35,534 nt of DNA from Candidatus Krumholzibacteriota bacterium (lineage in GTDB: Bacteria; Krumholzibacteriota; Krumholzibacteriia; Krumholzibacteriales; Krumholzibacteriaceae): contig JAFGBF010000011.1 in assembly GCA_016933255.1 (NCBI GenBank), positions 1-35,534 of the forward strand, read 5' to 3'. The notes beneath the pieces are model-generated. The model was not told the origin of the DNA, did not search any database, and worked only from the letters and a program-made list of their open reading frames with translations. This document shows, one piece after another, positions 1-9,125 of this stretch. The position numbers were made by a program, and so were the translations under genes. Position 1 is the first letter of the stretch, and every line of letters starts with the position of its first letter.

Positions 1-148
1 AACACTCATGTGGCTCTAGTTGGAACTCTGTTAGTCCCAGACTAACCCACGAAAATCAAGGGGTCCAGCCGGATCTATAGTGTCTAGGCCGTTCTTTCTG
101 GAGCCTGGAATAGAATCTTACAAGATGGATCCTGACTGCCGGACTGCG

Positions 149-1024
149 TTATCCGAGCGTCACGAGTATTATGCCGGATAATGCCAGTACCGCCGCTACG
201 AGCTTGTTTCTTGAAAAAGGTTCCTTGAGAAAGACAGAGGCGAGGATCAGTATATGTATCGAGCTTGTCTGATTCAGTATCGCCGCAATGCCGGTCTGTG
301 TGTATTTCATCCCCGCTATCCAGAAAATAAGGGCGACATATGAACCCAGAAATGTCGCGGGAAACATATACTTCCAGTGCTTTTCAGGTTTAAAGACTAA
401 AAATATCCTCTTCCTCGACGGCATCACCAGAGCGGCAGGGATCATGACGAGAAAGGCTCCTATTTGTCTTACCGCAGTCGCCCAGAGAACGGGGGACCTC
501 TCCAGGACCGGCTTGGCAATAACGATCCCTACTCCCAGAGTCAGCATCGCCAGCACTCCCCAAAAGATACCGAACATAAGCTCCTTACGGGTTCTTCCTG
601 CCGGAGGATCTACCCTCGTTGTCAGGAATACTCCCGAAATTACCAGAGCAAGCCCTCCAAAATGCCAGAGGTTGAGCTTCTCACCAAGAAGAAGGTATGC
701 AAAAAAAATGATCGATGGGGAATAGAGTGTGTCGACAAGGGCATTGATCCCTGCTCCGACCGCATTGATACACATATGAAACAGTGTGTCCGAGATCACG
801 ATCGCGATCGCTCCGCTCAAGGTGAGGATCAGATAATCCTCGAGAGGAGCCCTCCAGAGAAGGGGTTCGCGCATAATGAGGAAGGTTGCTAAAAAAAGGA
901 ACGATGCAATTCCGACTCTGAAGAAGTTCAGGGCAAACGGGGGTATCTTCTCGCCGGACTTCTTTATCAGGATTACGGCAAAGGCCCATACAAAGGCGGT
1001 AATCAGGGCATATACTTCTCCCAT
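149..1024 (-). CDS. EamA/DMT-family membrane transporter
   Basis: A 291-residue, very hydrophobic protein with about ten predicted membrane segments arranged as two similar halves (about residues 1-135 and 150-290), the EamA (DUF6) duplication of the drug/metabolite transporter superfamily. The N-terminus, MGEVYALITAFVWAFAVIL, is the typical first EamA helix with an internal Trp-Ala. Length matches the family (about 280-300). Members export amino acids, metabolites or drugs across the inner membrane; the substrate cannot be read from sequence. The ATG is preceded by AAGGAA about 11 bases upstream, a slightly long spacing. It lies about 100 bases downstream of the S46 peptidase gene on the same strand and may be co-transcribed with it. 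A role in exporting peptide-derived metabolites would be pure speculation. Confidence 0.85.
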   Translation of the reverse strand: MGEVYALITAFVWAFAVILIKKSGEKIPPFALNFFRVGIASFLFLATFLIMREPLLWRAPLEDYLILTLSGAIAIVISDTLFHMCINAVGAGINALVDTLYSPSIIFFAYLLLGEKLNLWHFGGLALVISGVFLTTRVDPPAGRTRKELMFGIFWGVLAMLTLGVGIVIAKPVLERSPVLWATAVRQIGAFLVMIPAALVMPSRKRIFLVFKPEKHWKYMFPATFLGSYVALIFWIAGMKYTQTGIAAILNQTSSIHILILASVFLKEPFSRNKLVAAVLALSGIILVTLG

Positions 1025-1121
1025 AACGCTTTCAGTTCCTTTTAAAACAGGCGGGAGAGCCTTGTCCGGATCATCCCCCGCCTCCTGAAATCAGTTGCCG
1101 CCCGCAAAGACCGGACCGGCA

Positions 1122-3290
1122 CTAATTGATCGTCAGTTCTTCAAGCAGATCCCCGGCGCCGCTGAACTTGTCGAGCACAAAGAGGATATACCTTGACTCA
1201 ACGCTGATACAGCGGTTCAGATCGCTGTTGAAAAGGTAGTCGGCAGAGATGCTTTCCCAGTTACCGTCGAAAGCTGAGCCGACTACTTCCCCTTTTCCGT
1301 TCAGTATCGGGCTTCCTGAATTCCCTCCAGTGATATCGCATGTCGAAAGGAAGTCCACAGGAAGATCCCCGAGATACTCATCGACATACCCTCCGAGATC
1401 CCCCGCATTGCACATTTCGACAAGCTTTTCCGGACAATCAAAAGGTTCTACGCCCGTATTCTTCTCGATCATTCCGGAAAAAGAGGTTATATAGTCATAA
1501 TCGACCGCGTCTTTCGGAGAATACCCTTTTACCGTACCGAAGGTCAGTCGCATCGTCCCGTTCGCGTCGGGATATAAGGCCCCACCCTTCCACTCCTTCA
1601 TCCCTTCTATCAATCTGGGCCTCAGTTCTGTTATCACCCCGGCAAATTCCTTTTCTCTCTTCTCCGTAGCTTTAATCTCACCATCGAGTTTCGCGCATAA
1701 CTCTATTATCGCGTCTTTTTCCTTCATCAGTTCTTCGCGGGAGAGATCGAACATCCTCGCCCTTTCCTCGGCTATATGGAGTTTCGTCCCGGAATAAAGC
1801 ATTTCGACCAGCTTATCGATCCTGGCATCGACATCTTCACCCGGGATCTCCATGATAAGCGATTCCAGCGCTTTACTTCTGGATTCGGCGGGAAGTCTCA
1901 TCGTGAGACTGAAAAAATGCTTCATAAGAGCCATATCGACGCCCCTGTCATAACTTCGGTCGATCATATTCAAACGCATCTTCAGGCGTTCGATATTCTT
2001 GTCCATATATCCGGGGTCTCTTTCGATATCCTCTTTTTCCTTTTCTTCTGTCCACTTGAATATCTGGTAGCCCGCGCTGAACATCTGGCAGCTGAAGCCC
2101 ATGATCTGACCTATTCCGTCCATATCACGGTACTTCTCATTCTCTTTGTAAAGCTTTTCGATCTTGGGGAGAATATCTCCATACTTCTTCTTGCGCTTGT
2201 CGTTACTATTGACCCACTCGGTAAAAGCCTTTTCGTCGGCGATCTTTTTATCGAGCAGGCCGGCTTTCAGGAATCCTTCCAGCTGACCCTGGTAGTTCTT
2301 CATCGAATTGTTGAACATCTGATCGAATGAAGCGACCTTTATCGCCACGCCGGGATCAGCTTCTCCCGCTTTTTTATAGATATCTATAATATCCCCGAAC
2401 AGGGCGATCCTCTTTGGGAAACGCCAGTTCTGGCTCCATTCTATAGAATAAGACGATCTGTACCGCTGCGTCGCGGCCGGGTAGCCCAGAATCATCGTGA
2501 AATCATCTTTTTCGACCCCTTTGCTTGAGATCGCAAGATGAACAGCCGGCTGATACGGCACATTATCTTCTGAATACTCGGCAGGAGTGCCGTCGGGAGC
2601 GACATACGCCCTGAGGATGGTGAAATCTCCGGTGTGCCTGGGCCACATCCAGTTATCGATATCGCCTCCATAATTGCCTATAGCCCTCGGAGGAGCGTAG
2701 GCGATGCGGATATCCTTGATAACGAAGTATGAAAACATCTTGTACTGCATTCCGCTGTAGAAGGCAGAGACATAACATCGGACATCACTATCTTTTTCGC
2801 ATTCCATTTCGAGAAGTTTGATCCTGTCTTCGATCGCCTTGAAACGCTCGGCCCCTGTCTTTCCTTCCGCCGCTTTCAGCACCTCGTCTGTGACATCTTT
2901 GATCGAGATCAGCACCTTGGCCTGATACCCCTCGGCGCGTATATCTTTTCCCGTGCTGCCGGCATAAAATCCGTTTTCAATGAAATTGTTATCAGTCGTA
3001 CTCGCTCTTTGCAGGGCAGTAAACCCGACATGATGGTTCGTCAGAATAAGGCCTGTCGATGAAATAAAAGAACCCGTACCGCCTCCAAGATCTACTATTG
3101 CGTAAGCGATCCCTGAACCTCCGGCTTTAAATATCTCATCCTGCGAAAGTTCAAGGCCAGCGGTCTGCATCTGTTTAAACAGATCCTTGTCGAACTTGTC
3201 CAGCTGCCACATCCCTTCTTCAGCCATAATAGCGGAAGAACCTGACAGCACGACCACTGCCGCAAGTATGCTCAAAAGTCTGAAAAACAT
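1122..3290 (-). CDS. S46 family dipeptidyl-peptidase (DPP7/DPP11 type)
   Basis: A 722-residue secreted serine peptidase, the normal length for MEROPS S46. A signal peptide covers residues 1-23 (hydrophobic core, cleavage near IMA-EEG), followed by the family N-terminus EEGMWQLDKF. The chymotrypsin-like double barrel is marked by TNHHVG (catalytic His86 or His87) and GGNSGSP (nucleophile Ser658). These enzymes remove dipeptides from oligopeptides in the periplasm or outer envelope of asaccharolytic Gram-negative bacteria. At the S1-pocket position that separates DPP7 (Gly) from DPP11 (Arg), the sequence reads FDGNWE with Gly676, which favours a DPP7-like preference for hydrophobic P1 residues. 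The ATG follows GGAGG with good spacing. A sigma70-like promoter lies about 60 bases upstream. The family is certain; the specificity is inferred. Confidence 0.93.
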   Translation of the reverse strand: MFFRLLSILAAVVVLSGSSAIMAEEGMWQLDKFDKDLFKQMQTAGLELSQDEIFKAGGSGIAYAIVDLGGGTGSFISSTGLILTNHHVGFTALQRASTTDNNFIENGFYAGSTGKDIRAEGYQAKVLISIKDVTDEVLKAAEGKTGAERFKAIEDRIKLLEMECEKDSDVRCYVSAFYSGMQYKMFSYFVIKDIRIAYAPPRAIGNYGGDIDNWMWPRHTGDFTILRAYVAPDGTPAEYSEDNVPYQPAVHLAISSKGVEKDDFTMILGYPAATQRYRSSYSIEWSQNWRFPKRIALFGDIIDIYKKAGEADPGVAIKVASFDQMFNNSMKNYQGQLEGFLKAGLLDKKIADEKAFTEWVNSNDKRKKKYGDILPKIEKLYKENEKYRDMDGIGQIMGFSCQMFSAGYQIFKWTEEKEKEDIERDPGYMDKNIERLKMRLNMIDRSYDRGVDMALMKHFFSLTMRLPAESRSKALESLIMEIPGEDVDARIDKLVEMLYSGTKLHIAEERARMFDLSREELMKEKDAIIELCAKLDGEIKATEKREKEFAGVITELRPRLIEGMKEWKGGALYPDANGTMRLTFGTVKGYSPKDAVDYDYITSFSGMIEKNTGVEPFDCPEKLVEMCNAGDLGGYVDEYLGDLPVDFLSTCDITGGNSGSPILNGKGEVVGSAFDGNWESISADYLFNSDLNRCISVESRYILFVLDKFSGAGDLLEELTIN

Positions 3291-3349
3291 CTATACCTCC
3301 CCGTCAAATACAGAAAGACACGTTAACCTCTGCATCCGGTCGAAGCGAG

Positions 3350-3377
3350 ATGTTATCACATCGAATTGAAATATCAA
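3350..3377 (-). promoter_or_regulatory. Putative sigma70 promoter of the S46 peptidase gene
   Basis: On the minus strand a TTGATA -35 box (3372-3377) and a TAACAT -10 box (3350-3355) are separated by 16 bases. A TGA triplet directly before the -10 box forms an extended -10. The -10 box lies in a small inverted repeat, GATGT-GATA-ACATC. The predicted transcript would start near 3343, giving a leader of about 50 bases before the GGAGG ribosome binding site. Assigned by eye only. Confidence 0.45.
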
Positions 3378-3433
3378 AACATGATTTTAGGGATATAATA
3401 GAATACGGAGTGCAGCTTGAATAAATCGAGCGT

Positions 3434-4561
3434 CTAATATTCCTGAAGGACCTTTTCCCATTCTTTGGCTACCTGGATCCGGTGTTTGACAATTTTTATT
3501 ATCTTGGGATTTCTTGCTTTTTCCCTGAGTTCTTCCCACTCTCTTACCGCAAACTCGACCTCTCCGAGCCTGGCATGCAGATATCCCTTGATAAACATCG
3601 CCTTCTGATTCTGGGGCCTTAGAGCCCGCGCTTTTCGCAGAAACACGAGGGCCTCGCTCAGCCTTTCCAGCTTATAATATATTTCTCCAAGCATCCTCAA
3701 GGCCTCAAAACACTCACCGTCTATCTGAAGGGCTTTTTCAAATTCTTCAGCTGCCATCTCGAGGTTCAACCTGCTGTAATAATCATGTCCGTTACGAAGC
3801 AGTTCCTCAAGCCTTGCTTCGTTGTTCGATTCGGCCTGATTTTCATTCTCCGCTTCTTCCAGACCGATAACGTTCATCACTACCAGCCCGTAGATAAGCT
3901 TGCTTGTCGTGAAAAGATCTTCACCGACAAGGTTATTCACTTCATTGACAGAACGCACGCCGTCGATCAGCGAGAGGATCTCCCATTCTTTGGGTTTAAG
4001 GTTTAATCTGTGGTCCTTCTCTCCCCCAGAGCAGAGATGAAAGACGCAATGCCTCGATGTCACCTTGTTTTTTATATTCGACCATTCATCGATCCTTCTG
4101 GCGCCTTCAAGGATCAGATTTTCGGTATTAAGCATAACGACTACTTCGCGTTTCAGATCAAGTTCTTCCTCGATGAATCGGAAGTCTCCGTTCTCCCATT
4201 TGAAGATATCGTAGACATTTTCCCTAATCCTGGAGCTGAAGAAATTTTCCAGATGATGTTTTGATGAAATACCCTCGCCTACCAGGCAATCTATAAGGTT
4301 GTCATATTTTTTATATGCATTGAGTATGGAAGGCAGGATCGTATCGTCGATTATCCCCCATTCCTCCAGAAGCATTTCGACCGTCTTGGGCGATCTGTCA
4401 TTTACCGATGCCAGACATACCGATCCCTTCTGAAAAAGGATCTGAGCGTCTTTGTTCTCAGCAGCGTCGCTTATTATCAACCGGCCCGTCTTGGCATTCA
4501 TATGGAGCAGCTGGAACAGGTCGAAAAGTCCTAATTCCTTGATCGAAGACTGGATTGCCAT
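3434..4561 (-). CDS. DUF4388 (PatA N-terminal-like) and TPR protein
   Basis: A 375-residue cytoplasmic protein. Residues 1 to about 160 match the DUF4388 pattern: the opening SSIKELGLFDLFQLLHMNAK, then a strand-rich stretch with GRLIISD and ILFQKGSVCLASVND. Residues of about 190-235 (KEWEILSLIDGVRSVNEV) look like a winged-helix-like segment often found after DUF4388. The C-terminal third (about 245-375) carries three to four TPR repeats such as AAEEFEKALQIDGECFEALR. DUF4388 is known from PatA of cyanobacteria and from response regulators linked to motility and development, and is thought to mediate protein interaction. This is the last gene of the chemotaxis operon, 22 bases after the TPR gene, so a role as an output or scaffold partner of the Che system is a reasonable inference. 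No enzyme motif is visible. Confidence 0.8.
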   Translation of the reverse strand: MAIQSSIKELGLFDLFQLLHMNAKTGRLIISDAAENKDAQILFQKGSVCLASVNDRSPKTVEMLLEEWGIIDDTILPSILNAYKKYDNLIDCLVGEGISSKHHLENFFSSRIRENVYDIFKWENGDFRFIEEELDLKREVVVMLNTENLILEGARRIDEWSNIKNKVTSRHCVFHLCSGGEKDHRLNLKPKEWEILSLIDGVRSVNEVNNLVGEDLFTTSKLIYGLVVMNVIGLEEAENENQAESNNEARLEELLRNGHDYYSRLNLEMAAEEFEKALQIDGECFEALRMLGEIYYKLERLSEALVFLRKARALRPQNQKAMFIKGYLHARLGEVEFAVREWEELREKARNPKIIKIVKHRIQVAKEWEKVLQEY

Positions 4562-4583
4562 TATGCCCTTTTCCTTTCCCTGA

Positions 4584-6386
4584 TCATATCTCTATCCTCA
4601 GGTCGATAAGGGAATCATCTTCCTCACACTGACCCGATTCATCGTTATCGTCTGTCTGTTCGTTTCCTTTTTTCGCAGTCTTTTCTCCGGACTTGTCATT
4701 CTTCCCATCCTCGATATCCCTGATACCTTCTTCGACCACGTTCATCAGAAAATCTTTTATTTTATCAAACCTGCGGTGGACCCCCGCCTGAAGGATCTCG
4801 ATGAGTTCGTCGTCCGGCTCCTCATGCATGGAGGTTTCTACATGGCAAGGATCAGCTTTGACATGATCGTCTACCGCAATGAAAAAATGATACCCTGTGT
4901 ATTGCGGATTGATCTTCGCCGCTTCAAGCACACACTGGATCGCACCTTCAAAATTTTCCTCGCGAAGAAGCACCAGCCCTTTCAGATACAAAGCGTCGCT
5001 ATGGGCGCTGTCTGAAGTCAAAGCACTCTCTATATCGAAGAGGGCAAGAGTCATCCTGTTAAGTTTATAGTGGAGAAGGGCCCGTTTTTCATAAAGGGTG
5101 GCGCTTTTACCTACAAAAGCTTCCATCCTCTGAATCAGGTTTTCGGCCATCATATAATCTTCTTTAAGAATGTTGCAGGTCAGGAAGTTATAATTAAGCT
5201 CAATATTATAGAGGTTTATGTTCAGCCCTTTCTTGAACATCCTTTCGGCGTCCTCAAAAAGTTCCGCCTGGTAAAGGAGTACACCAAGATTGTTCATGGT
5301 GCTGGCATCAGCTGAATCAAGCCTGAAAGACTGAAGATAACAGACTGCGGCTTTTCTGAACTCCTTGCGAAAATGATATATACATCCACAAAGCCTGAAC
5401 GCCTCGGGATTCTGAGGATTTTCCTCCAGGGCTTTTAGAAATGCTTTCAGCGATTTTTCTTCTTCCCCTTCCGAAATATTTACTTTGCCTATTTCTATAT
5501 AGACTTTGTCTTTCTCTGCCATATCGAGCAGAGCTTTATTGAGTTCCTGCAGCGCCTCTTTGTAATAGCCCCGTTCCCGATACGCCATACCGAGAGTAAA
5601 AGACGTACTTTCCATGCTAGGGATATCCTTGCCGCCGCCGGAACTGTTCTGAATCTGCCTTTCACCGGAAAACTCTGACAGGGCAAGATTTGCTTCCGTA
5701 TTATTGAAGGAAGGATTAAGCTTCGACGCGGTCCTGCTTTCTTCCAGGGCTTCCTGGAAATTTCCGATATCGCCATAGGCGAATGAAATAAGAAAATGTG
5801 ACCGCCAGTATTCCACATCCAGCTTTATCGCTTCCAACAGCTCCGTGATCGCCTCATCGGTGCGCCCCAGATTGTAATACACTTCTCCGAGATCCGTATG
5901 GAAAACTGCCGAATTCTTGACCTTTTCCCCTGCGCAGAGATAATGCTCAAGTGCCTGCTGATGCAATCCCCTTGATTTCAGAACACTGCCGAGATGGATC
6001 CGGGCCATATAATGATCTGAATTCCTTTCCACGACCGCTCCCAGCGTATCCGCAGCCTCTTTCAGCTTACCCATGTTCTGGTAACTTATTCCCAGACGCA
6101 GAAGCGCTTCATCACTGTCGGGATCTTTTTCGACCTCTTTCCTCCACAAGCTTACATCCGGGTCATCCATCTTAGTTTCCGAGAAGAGATAGCGAAGGTT
6201 TTCTCTGGCGAGATCGAACCTCGAATCGATCTTTATCGCCTCCTTGAACTGATTTATCGCTTCATCATACAACCCTTTCCTGAAATACAGGACTCCTAGG
6301 TTGTTCAAGGCTCCCGGGTCATTACGATCCACTCTGGATGCAAAACTTTTCAGTGTATCCCGTTCCTTTACATCAATTTCAGACAT
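4584..6386 (-). CDS. Large TPR-repeat protein in the chemotaxis operon
   Basis: A 600-residue soluble protein made almost wholly of tetratricopeptide repeats. About a dozen 34-residue units can be picked out, for example NNLGVLYFRKGLYDEAINQF, LRLGISYQNMGKLKEAADTL and MNNLGVLLYQAELFEDAERM. There is no signal peptide or membrane segment. The last 60 or so residues form a highly charged, low-complexity tail rich in Asp, Glu and Lys. TPR arrays bind partner proteins and the ligand cannot be predicted. The start has GGAAGGA about nine bases upstream. The gene sits between cheY (22 bases upstream) and the DUF4388-TPR gene (22 bases downstream), tight spacing that implies co-expression with the chemotaxis proteins. 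A scaffold linking CheY to a non-flagellar output is an inference only. Confidence 0.85.
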   Translation of the reverse strand: MSEIDVKERDTLKSFASRVDRNDPGALNNLGVLYFRKGLYDEAINQFKEAIKIDSRFDLARENLRYLFSETKMDDPDVSLWRKEVEKDPDSDEALLRLGISYQNMGKLKEAADTLGAVVERNSDHYMARIHLGSVLKSRGLHQQALEHYLCAGEKVKNSAVFHTDLGEVYYNLGRTDEAITELLEAIKLDVEYWRSHFLISFAYGDIGNFQEALEESRTASKLNPSFNNTEANLALSEFSGERQIQNSSGGGKDIPSMESTSFTLGMAYRERGYYKEALQELNKALLDMAEKDKVYIEIGKVNISEGEEEKSLKAFLKALEENPQNPEAFRLCGCIYHFRKEFRKAAVCYLQSFRLDSADASTMNNLGVLLYQAELFEDAERMFKKGLNINLYNIELNYNFLTCNILKEDYMMAENLIQRMEAFVGKSATLYEKRALLHYKLNRMTLALFDIESALTSDSAHSDALYLKGLVLLREENFEGAIQCVLEAAKINPQYTGYHFFIAVDDHVKADPCHVETSMHEEPDDELIEILQAGVHRRFDKIKDFLMNVVEEGIRDIEDGKNDKSGEKTAKKGNEQTDDNDESGQCEEDDSLIDLRIEI

Positions 6387-6408
6387 TATCGGTCCTTCCC
6401 TTACCCGA

Positions 6409-6786
6409 TCATACCTTGCTGACCTGGTTCAGAATCTTTGTCACTACCTCTACTACTCTTGAAGGATTAAACGGTTTAATCAGAAAATCTTTAGCTCCAG
6501 CGCCAAGAGCGTCCTGGACAAGCGCCTGCTGTCCAAGTGCGCTGCACATCACTATCTTGGCCTGCGGGTCGGACGCTATGATATTCTTTACCGCGTCTAT
6601 TCCGTTCATCTCCGGCATTATAATATCCATCGTCACCAGGTCGGGGCTGAGTTCCGAGTATTTCTCCACTGCTACGGCCCCGGTATCAGCTTCACCGACG
6701 ATCTCCATCCCGGAACCTTCAAGAATGTCAGCGATCATCTTCCTCATAAATATTGCGTCATCCACTACTAATACTCTCGGTTTCAT
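6409..6786 (-). CDS. cheY: CheY-like single-domain response regulator
   Basis: A 125-residue stand-alone receiver domain. The acidic pocket is Asp9-Asp10 (VVDD), the phosphoacceptor is Asp54 in LVTMDIIMPEMNG, the conserved hydroxyl residue is Ser82 in MCSALG, and the conserved lysine is Lys104 in IKPF. It has no output domain, so phospho-CheY would act by binding a target, classically the flagellar switch. No flagellar gene is present in the window. It is the natural substrate of the neighbouring CheA (kinase) and CheC (phosphatase). A strong AAAGGAG lies seven bases before the ATG. The gene follows cheC by about 20 bases in the same operon. Identity as the chemotaxis CheY rests on both motif and context. 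Confidence 0.93.
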   Translation of the reverse strand: MKPRVLVVDDAIFMRKMIADILEGSGMEIVGEADTGAVAVEKYSELSPDLVTMDIIMPEMNGIDAVKNIIASDPQAKIVMCSALGQQALVQDALGAGAKDFLIKPFNPSRVVEVVTKILNQVSKV

Positions 6787-6805
6787 TTACTTTCTCCTTT
6801 CAAGT

Positions 6806-7423
6806 CTATTCTATTCCAATTGATTCAAACAAAAGATCTACTGAATCCGAAGTCGGAATAAAGAAAAGAAATCCCTTACACTGACTCTGCGGCAGAGAGA
6901 ACGCTGTCTCAAGCACTATCGCATAATCGGATTCAAGACTCAGGTCTATTAAAATCGAATCCATTACGGCGCCCAGCATATCGTTCGAAAACTGAGGAAC
7001 CGAATGCATGATCTTGCGGTCGATAAATGTCGAAAGTGTGTTCAAATAGCATCCACACATGATGTTTCCTATCTCTTTCAACGTGGAAAGGGACATCTCA
7101 TCCGTTAAAACACCTTCTTCTACTTCGCACCCTCTGGCCATCTCAACCATCTTGTTAGCTTCAGGATAAGGGAAAATAAGGAACATCATCCCCCTGAAGT
7201 CATCGCTGTAGCCCTCGAGATACACAACCGAAACCATGGACTCGGGCCCATTGAAGAGTGTGTATATGATCTGCAGCGGTATTATGTCAACGTTCGTAAT
7301 GGAGACATCGATCCTCTTTTTGAGCAGGTCAGCAAGGCCCGTAATAGCATGAGACGAACCTATGTTTCCCAACTCTTTCAAGGCATCAATCCTCAAAAAC
7401 GACGGCCTCTTTATCTGGTTCAT
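6806..7423 (-). CDS. cheC: CheC-type CheY-P phosphatase
   Basis: A 205-residue member of the CheC/CheX/FliY phosphatase family. Both copies of the Glu-x-x-Asn active-site helix are visible: ALKELGNIGSSHA near residue 15 and TLKEIGNIMCGCY near residue 115. Two intact sites indicate a CheC rather than a CheX. CheC removes phosphate from CheY-P and forms a complex with CheD, coupling CheY-P level to receptor deamidation, as in Bacillus and Thermotoga. A cheD gene lies in the same operon, which supports that circuit. The start codon lies inside the end of cheA, a 38-base overlap, with AAAGGTG upstream, so translation is probably coupled. There is no CheZ in the window. Confidence 0.9.
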   Translation of the reverse strand: MNQIKRPSFLRIDALKELGNIGSSHAITGLADLLKKRIDVSITNVDIIPLQIIYTLFNGPESMVSVVYLEGYSDDFRGMMFLIFPYPEANKMVEMARGCEVEEGVLTDEMSLSTLKEIGNIMCGCYLNTLSTFIDRKIMHSVPQFSNDMLGAVMDSILIDLSLESDYAIVLETAFSLPQSQCKGFLFFIPTSDSVDLLFESIGIE

Positions 7424-9125
7424 TCATACACCTTTCTTGTAAAAGTACTTTTGGATCCCATATAAATGCGATCATTCCGCTTCCGAGTATCGTCGCACCG
7501 GAAATTCCGCTTATATCCCTGACCATACCCGGCAGACCCTTGATTACTACATCCTGCTGGCCTATGATATGATCGACTATCAATCCCGCGGTCTCGTCAC
7601 CTGTATCGATGATTATCAGTTTGAAGAACCGCGACCTTGTTTTTTCATTATTCATCTCGAAAAGATCACGGGGACGCACGACAGGAATCAACTCTTCTCC
7701 ATTCTGATATACTTCTTTGCCTCTGATCGTCTTAAACGAACCGTATTCTACGCGCGCCGTCTCTCTGACGTATTCTATCGGAAGAGCGTGTATTTCTCCG
7801 GACACGCTGAAAAGCAATGCCTTTATTATCGAAAGATTAATAGGCAGATACATTGATATGATCGTACCTTCAGATTTTACGCTTTTAATCCTCATCGATC
7901 CGCCGAGGGAATCTATCGTATCCTTGACGACGTTCATCCCCACTCCCCGGCCTGAATACCGGCTGACCCTGTCACGCGTACTGAATCCGGGCGCAGACAG
8001 TATTCCGCAAAGCTCATCTTCGCTGATCTCTTCATCGATCTGATTTTCTATCGATTTCTGTCTGGCTTTCTTTCTTACTGCTTCCATATCGATTCCGCGC
8101 CCATCATCTTCCACCTCTACAACTACATGATTTCGCTCACGCCTTGCGATCAGGGTGATCTTTCCGATTTCACTCTTCCCGGATGAGATCCGTTCCTCGG
8201 GAGATTCGATCCCGTGATCCATGGCATTTCTGATAAGGTGCACGAGCGGCTCCCCCATCCTGTCGAGAACAGTTCTATCCAGACCTATTTCTGAACCGAT
8301 TATTTCGAATTTGACTTTTTTGCCGAGTTCCTTTGATGTATCCCTTACCAGTCTTTTGAAGCGATGAAAGATCTGTTCCGCGGGGACCAGCCTTGCTTCC
8401 ATTACATCTTTCTGTATCTCTGATATCAGTTTTCCTGAGGATTCAATTTCCGCTTCGAGTTGTTTTGACCCAAGCTCATGGGCGATACTGCTGAGCCGGA
8501 TCCGGCTGACTATCAGCTCACCGACAAGATCCATCAGGTTATCCAGCCGTTCGAGATCCACTCTGGTAGAAATGATCTCAACGTGATGGCGTTCCCTTAC
8601 TGCATTAGAGTCTTTCGGGTCCTGAGGATCTCCTTCTGCTATTATCTCGCCTGGCTTATCATAAGATTCATTGATTTGCGCTATATCCGGCTCTGTCCGT
8701 TTTTCATCCTTCCCTGCCTCAGATCGGCCCTTCGGGATCAGGCGCTCACTCACCGGAGACAACAGCGCCATTATCTCTCCAAGAAGCCGTTCTCCCTCCT
8801 GGTTTTCCTTACCCTCTATAGACCATTCGACAAGCTCTCTGAGATGGTCCACGACTCGAAGCAGGCCGTCGATCTCGGAAGATTCGACCGCCATATCCCC
8901 CTTTTTGCACAGATCAAGGATATTTTCCAGGGCATGGCTCGCCTCCACAACGTGGCTGTATCCCATAGCACCCGACATGCCCTTCATATTGTGGGCATTT
9001 CTGAATATTTCTTCCAAACACGCAGCATTATTTTCTTTTTCGAGATCCATTATCCCTTCTTCGAGGACCTTCAGGATCTCATTCGCTTCACTGATGAATA
9101 ACGCCTTGTAATCATTGACTTTCAT
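7386..9125 (-). CDS. cheA: Chemotaxis histidine kinase CheA (no P2 domain)
   Basis: A 579-residue CheA. Domains in order: P1 HPt (residues 1-125) with phosphoacceptor His45 in RNAHNMKGMSG; an acidic linker (about 131-185); P3 dimerisation helices (about 186-255, LERLDNLMDLVGELIVSR); P4 ATPase (about 256-430) with the N box HLIRNAMDHGIE (Asn300), the G1 box EDDGRGID and the G2 box GRGVGMN; and the P5 CheW-like regulatory domain (about 431-565). The linker of roughly 55 residues is too short for a folded P2 (CheY/CheB-binding) domain, so P2 seems absent, shorter than the 650-plus residues of E. coli CheA. It phosphorylates CheY and CheB and docks to MCPs through CheW. The start overlaps the end of cheB by 14 bases and has GGAAG upstream. 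Confidence 0.96.
   Translation of the reverse strand: MKVNDYKALFISEANEILKVLEEGIMDLEKENNAACLEEIFRNAHNMKGMSGAMGYSHVVEASHALENILDLCKKGDMAVESSEIDGLLRVVDHLRELVEWSIEGKENQEGERLLGEIMALLSPVSERLIPKGRSEAGKDEKRTEPDIAQINESYDKPGEIIAEGDPQDPKDSNAVRERHHVEIISTRVDLERLDNLMDLVGELIVSRIRLSSIAHELGSKQLEAEIESSGKLISEIQKDVMEARLVPAEQIFHRFKRLVRDTSKELGKKVKFEIIGSEIGLDRTVLDRMGEPLVHLIRNAMDHGIESPEERISSGKSEIGKITLIARRERNHVVVEVEDDGRGIDMEAVRKKARQKSIENQIDEEISEDELCGILSAPGFSTRDRVSRYSGRGVGMNVVKDTIDSLGGSMRIKSVKSEGTIISMYLPINLSIIKALLFSVSGEIHALPIEYVRETARVEYGSFKTIRGKEVYQNGEELIPVVRPRDLFEMNNEKTRSRFFKLIIIDTGDETAGLIVDHIIGQQDVVIKGLPGMVRDISGISGATILGSGMIAFIWDPKVLLQERCMNEPDKEAVVFED

Noticed and set aside
30..46. Perfect inverted repeat GTTAGTC-CCA-GACTAAC near the left edge
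   Set aside because: Short, no T-run, and the context to the left is outside the window; could be chance.
8478..9101. 207-codon plus-strand open frame opposite cheA
   Set aside because: Antisense to the P1/linker region of a clear CheA; no domain features.
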